From Ligilactobacillus apodemi DSM 16634 = JCM 16172 (GTDB taxonomy: Bacteria > Bacillota > Bacilli > Lactobacillales > Lactobacillaceae), in assembly GCF_001434405.1 (NCBI RefSeq), contig NZ_AZFT01000048.1, forward strand, positions 100,517-164,516: a stretch of 64,000 nt of DNA, written 5' to 3'. Below the pieces are notes generated by a model. That model ran no database searches, was not told the origin of the DNA, and was given only the letters and a program-made list of their open reading frames with translations. Both the position numbers and the translations under genes were made by a program. Shown one piece after another: positions 17,638 through 25,331 of this stretch. Each line of letters opens with the position of its first letter. Within the stretch, counting starts at the first letter, position 1.

Positions 17638-18799
17638 AATTTTGTTTGATGTAGCGCCGGCAAAGATAAAAAACGATCAAAGTTGCAAGTAAACCATAGA
17701 CCGCACCAGCATACCCTACATTTCTAAGCGAGGTAACTTGGACAGTTTGAGCTGCTGTCAAAGATCCTAGTGAGATCCCAAGGTTAGCGAAGATCGAATT
17801 TAACGAAGAGGCTAAATCAAGCGATTGGGGATATTTTTTCTCAGCAATATCTAAAAACATTAATTGAGTTGATGAACCATAGCTTGCAAAACAAATACAC
17901 ATTAAAGCGATCGCTAAGGCAGCTAAATAACGATAGTGCAATAGTGGTGCTAACAGAAGCAACAAGAGCGTCATTCCAATATATAGATAACGTAAACGCA
18001 ACAAGCCACCATTATCGGCTAAGTAACCACCAAATTTATTTCCGATGATAAAGAAGACGCCCATACCAAATAACAACCAGTTGAGCCAAGCATTGTCAAA
18101 GCCCATTTCCGTTGTGATCAATGGGCGAATATAGGTGTAGATGGTGTAATCGGCCGCGCAAACGGCAATCACAAAGACCACGCCCCAGATGATCTGTGGC
18201 TCACGCAACAAGGCAAATTGATTTTTTAAAGAGCCTTTAAATTGGGGGGTATCACGTGGGACTAGCCAAATCAACAATACCAAAACAACAAAGGTGATCG
18301 CACTGATCATCCAAAAACTGTCGTGCCATGAAAATGTCGTACTGATCAACGTTCCGATCGGGATCCCGATGATCGAGGCGAGACTAAAACCAGCAAAGAC
18401 CCAAGAAACAAGGCTTGCTCTTTTATGGCGTGGTGCAATGTAGTTTGCCATAACTAAGACTAAAGAAATGATCGCACCGGCTACACTAGCAGTGAGGATT
18501 CTTGAGAGTAGTAGTGAAGTAAAATTAGTTGCTAGCGCCGTCCAAGTATTACCAATAAAAAAGATGCCGATCAAAACTAACAAAACTTGGTGGCGCAAAA
18601 AATGATTGGCAAACGAGGTCACTAGTGGGGTAAAAAGAGCATAAACAAGGGCAAAGATCGTCACTAGTAAACCTAAAGTTGCTAAAGATGTCTTGTATTC
18701 GGCAGAAATATCAGGCAAGACCCCAACAATAATGTATTCATTACAGCCGAGCATGAAGGCGATAAACACAAATAAGCAAGCTTGAAGTCGATATTTCAT
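17636..18799 (-). CDS. MFS efflux transporter (AraJ/YdhP-like)
   Basis: Twelve-helix major facilitator of about 387 residues. GCNEYIIVGVLPDIS near the N-terminus and the later RKRASLVSWVFAGFSLASIIGIPIGT-like loop (here HKRAS...GIPIGT) match the sugar or drug efflux AraJ group. Two starts are possible: ATG 18799, 14 bases from AAAGGA, or GTG 18811, only two bases from it. The ATG gives the usual family N-terminus and was preferred. The substrate is unknown. Confidence 0.85.
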   Translation of the reverse strand: MKYRLQACLFVFIAFMLGCNEYIIVGVLPDISAEYKTSLATLGLLVTIFALVYALFTPLVTSFANHFLRHQVLLVLIGIFFIGNTWTALATNFTSLLLSRILTASVAGAIISLVLVMANYIAPRHKRASLVSWVFAGFSLASIIGIPIGTLISTTFSWHDSFWMISAITFVVLVLLIWLVPRDTPQFKGSLKNQFALLREPQIIWGVVFVIAVCAADYTIYTYIRPLITTEMGFDNAWLNWLLFGMGVFFIIGNKFGGYLADNGGLLRLRYLYIGMTLLLLLLAPLLHYRYLAALAIALMCICFASYGSSTQLMFLDIAEKKYPQSLDLASSLNSIFANLGISLGSLTAAQTVQVTSLRNVGYAGAVYGLLATLIVFYLCRRYIKQN

Positions 18800-19037
18800 G
18801 TTAAAGATCACGTTCCTTTCAAATTAACTGTATTTTCCATTTTACTCACTTAGTTAATGTTTGGCTATTAGTTTTCAACAATTTTTAAGGGCTTTTTTAG
18901 TAAGTTAGTTAGGTTATTAGAAAATAAGTATATTTACCGTAAAATTGCTAATAAAGGTTTTAACTTGAAAAATTTAGCACAGAAAAATTTAGCCAGATAA
19001 CTTGTGTGAGATATAAGTGCAGTTCTGCTAAAGTTTT

Positions 19038-19046
19038 TGCTATAAT
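19038..19046 (+). promoter_or_regulatory. Extended -10 of the amidohydrolase operon
   Basis: TGCTATAAT, a perfect -10 with the TGn extension; no clear -35. Confidence 0.55.
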
Positions 19047-19063
19047 GAAACAGAAAGACTTGC

Positions 19064-19085
19064 TTGTTTAATTTAGGTTAAACAA
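19064..19085. promoter_or_regulatory. Candidate operator of the amidohydrolase operon
   Basis: TTGTTTAA and TTAAACAA form a perfect 8-bp inverted repeat with a 6-base spacer, about 12 bases past the likely transcription start. The position suits a repressor site or an early RNA hairpin. Confidence 0.4.
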
Positions 19086-19149
19086 ATTGATAAAAATGTT
19101 GTTAGTAAATCTTAAGAATTATTAAGTTGTCAAATAAAGAAAGCGAGAA

Positions 19150-20076
19150 ATGACTGTGACAGCGATCGATGTGTTTGCCCATGTTTTACCACCAAAATTT
19201 TACCAAGAAATGTTGCAACTTGAACCGCGCTTACCGCAAATGTATCCGTTTATTACTCAGCCATTATTAAGTGATCTAGTGAAACGTCAGCAATATTTTG
19301 ACGGTCAAATCAACCAGGTGATCTCTAATGTTAATCTCAATCCAGAAGACTACACCACGCCTGATAAAGCACTTGCATTATGTCGGCAAGGGAATGATGA
19401 GTTAGCTGAACTTGTTTTAGCCAATCAGCCAATGTTTCTTAAGGCGATTGCGATGTTACCGTTAAACAATATTTCTGGTGCTTTGGAATTATTGACCACA
19501 CAGATCGCACCGCGAAAAGAATTTTGTGGGATTCAGTTGTTTACCCGTGCTTTGGGGAAAAGTATCGCGGATGAAAGTTTTTATCCCGTATTCGCTAAGG
19601 CGCATGAGTTGGGCATTCCGATCTGGTTACATCCGATTTTTGATGAGCGTAAACCTGATAACAATATTGTTTTTAGTTGGGAATATGAATTGACCCAAGC
19701 CATGTATGATTTGGTTAAAAGTGAACTATTTACCAAGTTACCACAAATAAAGATCATTGTGCATCATGCAGGCGGGATGGTCCCTTATTTTGCAGAGCGG
19801 ATCGCTCATATTTTACCACCTAAGCAAGCAAGTGATTTTAAGCGTTTCTACGTGGATACTGCAATTTTAGGCAATCCTAAGGCATTAGAGTTAGCGGTTG
19901 CTTATTATGGCGCAGACCACGTGTTATTTGGGACTGATGCACCTTTGGGGATCACTCCAGCAGGTGCAGGTCAGGCTCTTTTAGCGGCTTTGGATGAAAC
20001 TGACTTATCTTTGGAAGTACGCGAAAAAATTTTACATGAGAATTTTGAAAAAATGATAGTAGGTGATCAAACGTGA
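19150..20076 (+). CDS. Amidohydrolase-2 family metal enzyme (ACMSD-like)
   Basis: TIM-barrel hydrolase or decarboxylase of 308 residues. DVFAHVLPPKFY at the N-terminus stands where the family has the HxH metal site (here A-H). A mid-protein WLHPIFDE, HHAGGMVPYFAERI near 205 and LFGTDAPLG near 262 supply the remaining metal His and the catalytic Asp. Relatives decarboxylate or hydrolyse aromatic and ring-fission products. One histidine of the first HxH pair seems replaced (DVFAH), which is common in the decarboxylase branch. It overlaps the ABM gene by four bases (GTGA), so the two are translationally coupled. Confidence 0.82.
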   Translation: MTVTAIDVFAHVLPPKFYQEMLQLEPRLPQMYPFITQPLLSDLVKRQQYFDGQINQVISNVNLNPEDYTTPDKALALCRQGNDELAELVLANQPMFLKAIAMLPLNNISGALELLTTQIAPRKEFCGIQLFTRALGKSIADESFYPVFAKAHELGIPIWLHPIFDERKPDNNIVFSWEYELTQAMYDLVKSELFTKLPQIKIIVHHAGGMVPYFAERIAHILPPKQASDFKRFYVDTAILGNPKALELAVAYYGADHVLFGTDAPLGITPAGAGQALLAALDETDLSLEVREKILHENFEKMIVGDQT

Positions 20077-20750
20077 CAAACTTAGAATATCCGCCGTTGT
20101 TTAAGTTATACGAAATTGATATCAAGCCCGAAAAGCAAGCACAGTATTTTGCCTTAGGAAAACGAAATTTAAATCTGTCGATCAAAACAGAGCCCCAAAC
20201 GTTGGCAATGCATGCGACTCATAGTGATAAAAAAGGGCTAAAAAACTTAATTTTTGAACTTTATCAAAATAAGGCTGCCCAAGAGCGCCACCGCAATTCA
20301 CCGCAGTTTAAAAAATATGCGCTTTTTGCTAAAAATGCGATCACTAAACGTAAAGTGACTGAATTGATTCCGGAGTTATTGCTAGAAAAATATGACTTTT
20401 TGAGCAAGTCTTCTTCAGAAAATATGGCAGTTAAATATGCTCGTATCAGTCTTAAACGTGAGAGTGCAGCAGCATTTAAGGCGGCAGTCTTTAGTGAGAT
20501 GCAACAAGCGATCGCCTTAGAAGAAGGAGTTTGTGCAATGTATGCGGCAACGATCCAAAATCAACCTGATGAATGGCTCTTTTTGGAATTTTATCAAGAC
20601 AAGGCAGCTTATGATAAGCACCGGGCAACTCCGCATTTTAAGGAATACCTTGAAAAGACAAAAGGCTTGGTTGAAACTAAAGATTTAACTGATTTAGTTG
20701 CAGATACCCTAGTTAGTCAGGGAAATCTCAACTACGAAAGGGGAAACTAA
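20073..20750 (+). CDS. Tandem ABM-domain (antibiotic biosynthesis monooxygenase) protein
   Basis: Protein of 225 residues made of two similar ABM-fold halves. Each has a YQ(N/D)KAAQ/AYxxHR-xxP-F-KY/EY element: HRNSPQFKKY in the first and HRATPHFKEY in the second. ABM domains are small ferredoxin-like folds acting as cofactor-free oxygenases or haem oxygenases, usually as dimers of one domain; here the dimer is fused. GTG start inside the stop of the amidohydrolase gene, and the end overlaps the LtrA start by one base. This suggests a small pathway acting on an aromatic or quinone-like compound (inference). Confidence 0.8.
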   Translation: MTNLEYPPLFKLYEIDIKPEKQAQYFALGKRNLNLSIKTEPQTLAMHATHSDKKGLKNLIFELYQNKAAQERHRNSPQFKKYALFAKNAITKRKVTELIPELLLEKYDFLSKSSSENMAVKYARISLKRESAAAFKAAVFSEMQQAIALEEGVCAMYAATIQNQPDEWLFLEFYQDKAAYDKHRATPHFKEYLEKTKGLVETKDLTDLVADTLVSQGNLNYERGN

Positions 20751-21856
20751 TGAAGGTCCTTCCTAAAAAAGTTCAGTTAACAGAGCTTTTTTATGATCTA
20801 GTTTTTGTGTTTGCAATTTCTAAAGTGACTGGCTTGATCCACCATGTGGAAAATGCGCGGGAGTTTTTAGAGTATTTTGGCTTATTTGCGATCGTAATGA
20901 TCGTTTTTCTTAATACTTGGATGGTCCAAACAGTCTATACTAACCGTTATGGCAAGAATTCCTTGCGTGATATCATATTTTTTATGTTAGACATGGCGAT
21001 TCTATTATTCATGTCTAATACCTTTACCGGTGAGATCACCATGTGGTTTAGGCCGTTTGTGTTTGCGACAGGGTTACTATCATTGACACTGTTTTTAGAG
21101 TATTTTTTGACCTATCGTACGGCAAAAGACTCAGTAACTAAAGAAGTTACCCAAAAATTTATGTATATTTTGGGCTTTAGAACAGTTATGTTACTATTGA
21201 GCATTTTATTTTCGCTAAAAGTTGGGCTAATCCTCGCAGTGCTCGGGATTCTTGGTAGTTGGATCTTACCGCTCTTCTTTACTAGAACAATGAGAAAAAG
21301 TCCGATCAATTTTCCCCACTTATTGGAACGACTGACGCTGATCACGATCATCACCTTTGGGGAAACGATTGTTGATATTGCCCCATACTTTACCCTTAAA
21401 ACGATTGGCCTACCGTCATTATTGATTTTTGGTGTAGTGTGTCTATTGTTTATGACATATATTACCCAATTTGATCATTATATTGATGAGAAACGTACCG
21501 GTGAAACGGGTGTCTTGTTGATTTATTTGCATTACTTTATTTTATTTGGCTTGAGCCTGATAACAGTTGCGTTAAGCTTCATCAGTGAAACGCATTTTGA
21601 TGACCATGTAGCTGTTTTATGTCTATATGGAGGGTTAATGCTATTTTATATCGGGATTTTGATTGCGGCTCGCTATAATCAAGGAAAATTACACCTTTCC
21701 CCGCAATTAGTAGGGCTTTTTGGCGTGACCACGATTCTTGGTGCGATTTGTTCATATTTGACGGGAACATTTTTCTGGGTCACGTTGATCACTTTTGCAG
21801 TGACCTTACTAAATGCAACTAGTTATATTGCGTATTTGTTGCATAAATTACGCTGA
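20750..21856 (+). CDS. Low temperature requirement A (LtrA) family protein
   Basis: Membrane protein of 368 residues with about ten hydrophobic segments. The LtrA signature VQLTELFYDLVFVFAISKVT lies near residues 7-26 and the family FGETIVDIAPYF near 200. LtrA was named from a cold-sensitive Listeria mutant; its transport function is unknown. Starts in TAATG overlap with the ABM gene, so all three genes are coupled. A terminator follows. Confidence 0.88.
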   Translation: MKVLPKKVQLTELFYDLVFVFAISKVTGLIHHVENAREFLEYFGLFAIVMIVFLNTWMVQTVYTNRYGKNSLRDIIFFMLDMAILLFMSNTFTGEITMWFRPFVFATGLLSLTLFLEYFLTYRTAKDSVTKEVTQKFMYILGFRTVMLLLSILFSLKVGLILAVLGILGSWILPLFFTRTMRKSPINFPHLLERLTLITIITFGETIVDIAPYFTLKTIGLPSLLIFGVVCLLFMTYITQFDHYIDEKRTGETGVLLIYLHYFILFGLSLITVALSFISETHFDDHVAVLCLYGGLMLFYIGILIAARYNQGKLHLSPQLVGLFGVTTILGAICSYLTGTFFWVTLITFAVTLLNATSYIAYLLHKLR

Positions 21857-21865
21857 TAACGAGCG

Positions 21866-21897
21866 AGAAGAGATTTTTTTAATCTCTTCTTTTTTTT
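21866..21897 (+). terminator. Terminator of the amidohydrolase-ABM-LtrA operon
   Basis: Perfect 10-bp stem AGAAGAGATT/AATCTCTTCT with a 5-T loop and a T-run. Confidence 0.9.
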
Positions 21898-21952
21898 GAA
21901 CAAAAAATTCGTTAAAATTTAATTGTAATTTTGAAAGGCAGGTGTGGAATTT

Positions 21953-22573
21953 ATGGAAATCAATTTACGTGCGATGAGAACAGAAGATTATGAGCCAATT
22001 TTAAAATTAGTGATCACTACTTGGGATTATCGCTCATGGGTACCAAAAAGGCTAGTTGAACCAATGGCTGAATTTTTTCTAAGCGATTTGCTACAACGTT
22101 CAGACCATATTATGATCGCTGAGGTCGATGGTAAAATAGCTGGGATCTGTGCAGGAGATATTTTAGAATATTCACGCATGCAACGTTTTAGTTTGCGAAA
22201 GAAAACGCATGCATTGGGAGCAATTTTGGCATATACTGAAAAGGGATCTATTTTTGAAAAGTATATTCAAACAATGGAACTTGATCAAGAATTATTATTA
22301 CAAAGTGGGCGTGAATTTGACGGCAGTTTGAACCTTTTGATCGTGGTTAAAGCATACCAAGGTCTAGGTTTAGGCAAGCTACTTTATAATAATTTTTGTG
22401 AATATTTGAAGAAAAATGGGGCACGATCTTTTTATCTTTATACTGATGATTCATCAGATTATGCTTTTTATAAGTATCAAGGTATGCAAAAATTAGCGCA
22501 AAAAACTTTTTATTGGGATGATATTGGAGAAGATAATACTGAATTGTATTTTCTTTATGGGAAAGAAATATAA
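21953..22573 (+). CDS. GNAT family N-acetyltransferase
   Basis: About 206 residues. The N-terminal INLRAMRTEDYEPILKLV and a C-terminal acetyl-CoA loop YQGLGLGKLLYNNFCEYLKKNG (Q-x-x-G-x-G/A near 138) mark the GNAT fold. Substrate unknown. Start could also be GTG 21944, five bases from AAAGG; ATG 21953 sits ten bases from CAGG and matches the usual first strand. Between two operons, no terminator before the OYE gene, so they may be cotranscribed. Confidence 0.82.
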   Translation: MEINLRAMRTEDYEPILKLVITTWDYRSWVPKRLVEPMAEFFLSDLLQRSDHIMIAEVDGKIAGICAGDILEYSRMQRFSLRKKTHALGAILAYTEKGSIFEKYIQTMELDQELLLQSGREFDGSLNLLIVVKAYQGLGLGKLLYNNFCEYLKKNGARSFYLYTDDSSDYAFYKYQGMQKLAQKTFYWDDIGEDNTELYFLYGKEI

Positions 22574-22648
22574 TTAACACATTTAAAAGAATTTATGTTA
22601 TCTTTAAAAATAAACCAAAAAAATTTACCTAAAAAGGAGTGGCAGCCG

Positions 22649-23653
22649 ATGTCAATGCTTTTATCACCAACCGTGATTGCTGATTTAAAATTAAAAAATC
22701 GCATCGCATTATCCCCAATGAGAACATATAATGTTCAAAAACATGATGGTATCTTAAATCCATTGCATTTTGCCCATTATGGTGCACGTGCCGTCGAACA
22801 AGTTGGTTTGTTGATCATTGAAGTGACCGCGGTGACACCAGATGGTCGGACGACAGATGATGATTTAGGTCTGTGGAATGATGAGCAAGCCAAAGAATTA
22901 AAAAAATTAGTAGATTTTTTGCATAGTTTGGGGACAAAAGTAGGGATTTTGTTAGGACATGCTGGGCGTAAAGCAAAAGATGCAACTAAAGTAGTTGCGC
23001 CTAGTGCAATCTCTTATAATGATGAATATTCACAGCCTGAATCACTTGATCATGCCAAAATAAAAGAACTCCAAGCCGCTTTTGTAGCCGCAACTAAGCG
23101 AGCGATCGCTGCTGGGGTAGATATGGTAGAGATCCAAGGTGGTGAAGGCTTTTTGATCGATGAATTTTTTTCACCTGTAGTTAATACTCGTGAAGATGAA
23201 TATGGTGGGTCGCTTGCCAATCGTTACCGTTTTTTGCAAGAGATCATTACCGCAATTAGAAGCTTTTATCAAAATTCTTTGTGGGTCCGCCTTTCATTAG
23301 ATGAATATGTTAAGGCAGAAGAACAAAATAAAATTTCTGAATGGCAAACGATCGGTAACTGGCTCAAACGCGATGGAGTTGACTGCATCAGCGTTACAAC
23401 TGGTGGTTTGTTTGATAAAGGACCAGATTATAAATATGAAGGTTGGCAAGTTCCGTATGCAGCTGCGATGAAAGAAGCCGTAGAATTACCTATTGCGGTT
23501 GCAGGAATGCTATTTGATTCTAAATTATGCGAATATATTCTTGAAACCAACCAAGCAGATTTGATTTTAGAAGCCCATGTTTTTGACACTAATGCTAGAT
23601 GGGTCGTTGAATCAAAAGAAGAATTAGAGGTAACTAGTGAAGAACGGTTATAA
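22649..23653 (+). CDS. Old yellow enzyme-type NADH:flavin oxidoreductase
   Basis: FMN-dependent TIM barrel of 334 residues. Landmarks: LKNRIALSPMRTY near 16-28 (FMN site), GHAGRKA near 104 where most relatives have H-x-x-H or H-x-x-N, SPVVNTREDEYGGSLANRYRF near 178, and AGMLFD near 284. Relatives reduce activated alkenes or, in larger forms, dienoyl-CoA. Start at ATG 22649 with AAGGAG nine bases upstream; the upstream ATG at 22595 lacks a ribosome site. Confidence 0.9.
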   Translation: MSMLLSPTVIADLKLKNRIALSPMRTYNVQKHDGILNPLHFAHYGARAVEQVGLLIIEVTAVTPDGRTTDDDLGLWNDEQAKELKKLVDFLHSLGTKVGILLGHAGRKAKDATKVVAPSAISYNDEYSQPESLDHAKIKELQAAFVAATKRAIAAGVDMVEIQGGEGFLIDEFFSPVVNTREDEYGGSLANRYRFLQEIITAIRSFYQNSLWVRLSLDEYVKAEEQNKISEWQTIGNWLKRDGVDCISVTTGGLFDKGPDYKYEGWQVPYAAAMKEAVELPIAVAGMLFDSKLCEYILETNQADLILEAHVFDTNARWVVESKEELEVTSEERL

Positions 23654-23659
23654 AAAAAG

Positions 23660-23685
23660 CGCGAAGCATTTAGCTTCGCGTCTTT
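23660..23685 (+). terminator. Terminator of the OYE gene
   Basis: Perfect CGCGAAGC/GCTTCGCG stem, 5-base loop, then TCTTTT. Confidence 0.75.
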
Positions 23686-23695
23686 TAAGGTTAAC

Positions 23696-25153
23696 TTATT
23701 TTTTATTTTTTAATCTGATTTCGAGCTTACGTAAGAGTGGTAAGATAGCACCCATACCAAAGATCAAGAAAACAAAGAAGAAATTCATTAATAATTCATG
23801 ATTGAATTGTGCGGTACCAAAGTGTGAATTTTGGGGAATAAAGCCCATCGTTGCACAAACAAAGGTGAATAAGAAACACCAAAAACCAACTAATAAAGCC
23901 CCGGTACGATTTTTAATGAAGATATAATCTGAACTAAATTTATCTTGTTGCCATCTGACCGCAATAAATGCGACAAAGACCAAACATGTCTTATAAGGTG
24001 AAACGATCCCGTTTAAGTTTAAGAGCCAGTTATAGATCGAATTGATGTCTGGTAAAGTTCCACTTAACAGTAATAAGACTAAAGCGATCCCCGCAGTTAA
24101 GGTATAACTGTGGACAGGACGCCCATGTTTATTGGTTTTTGTTAGCCAACTTGGCATGTATTTTTGGTTAACATCGCCGGCAAAGACCCGACTAGCAGCA
24201 TCAATCAAGACCGCTAATTGTGCCAACATAAAGAAAGCTTGCACTACCGCGAAGATATACATTAAAATTTTGCCCCAGCCTAATTGTTCACCTAAAAGTT
24301 TGAAGGCATAGTAAGGACCATTCATCTTAAAGTCGTTAGGGATGTTATTAGCGTCAAAGAAAACGGCTAATGCCAGTGTACCAAAAATCGTCAATGCCCC
24401 AGTCATTAAAGCAAGTAGCCACATTGAACGGGGAAAATCACGTTTAGGATTTTTCATGCGACTGATATATGGTGCTGCTAATTCAGCTCCAGACATGGCA
24501 AAGATCAAAAGGCCAGTCGTTGAAAAATAATGTAAGCTAAAGTTTGGCTTAAAGGCGGACCAGTTAAATGGTTGCGTGGCGATATGTGCGCCATGTGTCA
24601 AAGCATAGCCGGTCATTAAAACAAAAAGCATTGACATGATAAACATCGCGCCCCCACCGATCAATGAGAGGATCTCAAGGGCATTTTTAAAGATATTTTC
24701 AAGTAAAATAAAGGCTAAAATGATCACAAATGTTAAGAGACCAAACGTAAACGTCGACATATGACTGCTCAATGTTGCGTCGCCTAAAACGATCCAACTA
24801 AAAGAAACGATGATCGAGTTTGAAACATCGACTAAGTAAGGGATTGTTTGGACCCAATACATCCAAGACGTGGCATAACCAAAAAGGTCATTGCCAGTCC
24901 CACGGCGGATCCAAGAGGCTAGTCCCCCAGCTTGTTGATCAAAGGTCAAACCAAGTTGGCTGACGATCAATTCGTATGGGATGACGTAGACAAAGAGCAT
25001 AAAGATCCAAGAAACGACAACAGATAAACCTTGATTTTGAAAAGGGTAGAAGATATTTTCAAAACTGATGATCGTTACAAAGTCAAGTAACGTCAACACG
25101 AGCCAAGGTGTATATTTTTTTTGTGATAGTGAATTTGGGTTTAAAGTATTCAA
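23696..25153 (-). CDS. APC family amino acid/polyamine antiporter
   Basis: Twelve-helix amino acid permease of 485 residues, of the glutamate:GABA or amino acid:amine antiporter group. It has FENIFYPFQNQG in helix 1, AGGLASWIRRGTG and FAMSGAELAAPYISRM (helix 6 region). TTG start, AAGGAGA eight bases upstream. It is divergent from the PLP decarboxylase gene across 178 bases; such pairs import an amino acid and export its amine, consuming a proton per cycle. Specificity (ornithine, lysine or other) cannot be assigned from sequence alone. Confidence 0.85.
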   Translation of the reverse strand: MNTLNPNSLSQKKYTPWLVLTLLDFVTIISFENIFYPFQNQGLSVVVSWIFMLFVYVIPYELIVSQLGLTFDQQAGGLASWIRRGTGNDLFGYATSWMYWVQTIPYLVDVSNSIIVSFSWIVLGDATLSSHMSTFTFGLLTFVIILAFILLENIFKNALEILSLIGGGAMFIMSMLFVLMTGYALTHGAHIATQPFNWSAFKPNFSLHYFSTTGLLIFAMSGAELAAPYISRMKNPKRDFPRSMWLLALMTGALTIFGTLALAVFFDANNIPNDFKMNGPYYAFKLLGEQLGWGKILMYIFAVVQAFFMLAQLAVLIDAASRVFAGDVNQKYMPSWLTKTNKHGRPVHSYTLTAGIALVLLLLSGTLPDINSIYNWLLNLNGIVSPYKTCLVFVAFIAVRWQQDKFSSDYIFIKNRTGALLVGFWCFLFTFVCATMGFIPQNSHFGTAQFNHELLMNFFFVFLIFGMGAILPLLRKLEIRLKNKK

Positions 25154-25331
25154 TTTTCTTCTCCTTAAAATGTGTCTTAGTTGTTTTAGCTAAAACCTAA
25201 GGCACCAGGATGCTTGTTTGAATGCACGAGCCTGCCCCCCTTGATATTAATTGTCCTTTTATTTTAAAGAATTATTAAGAAAATTACTACCACAAATTTT
25301 TCATTCCGTGTAAAATAGTGGTGAAAAATCT

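Larger units (their letters stand above)
18812..19149. other. Promoter-bearing gap between divergent genes
   Basis: AT-rich, no gene seen. It holds the extended -10 and inverted repeat of the amidohydrolase operon, listed separately, and the unseen promoter of the MFS gene. Confidence 0.5.
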
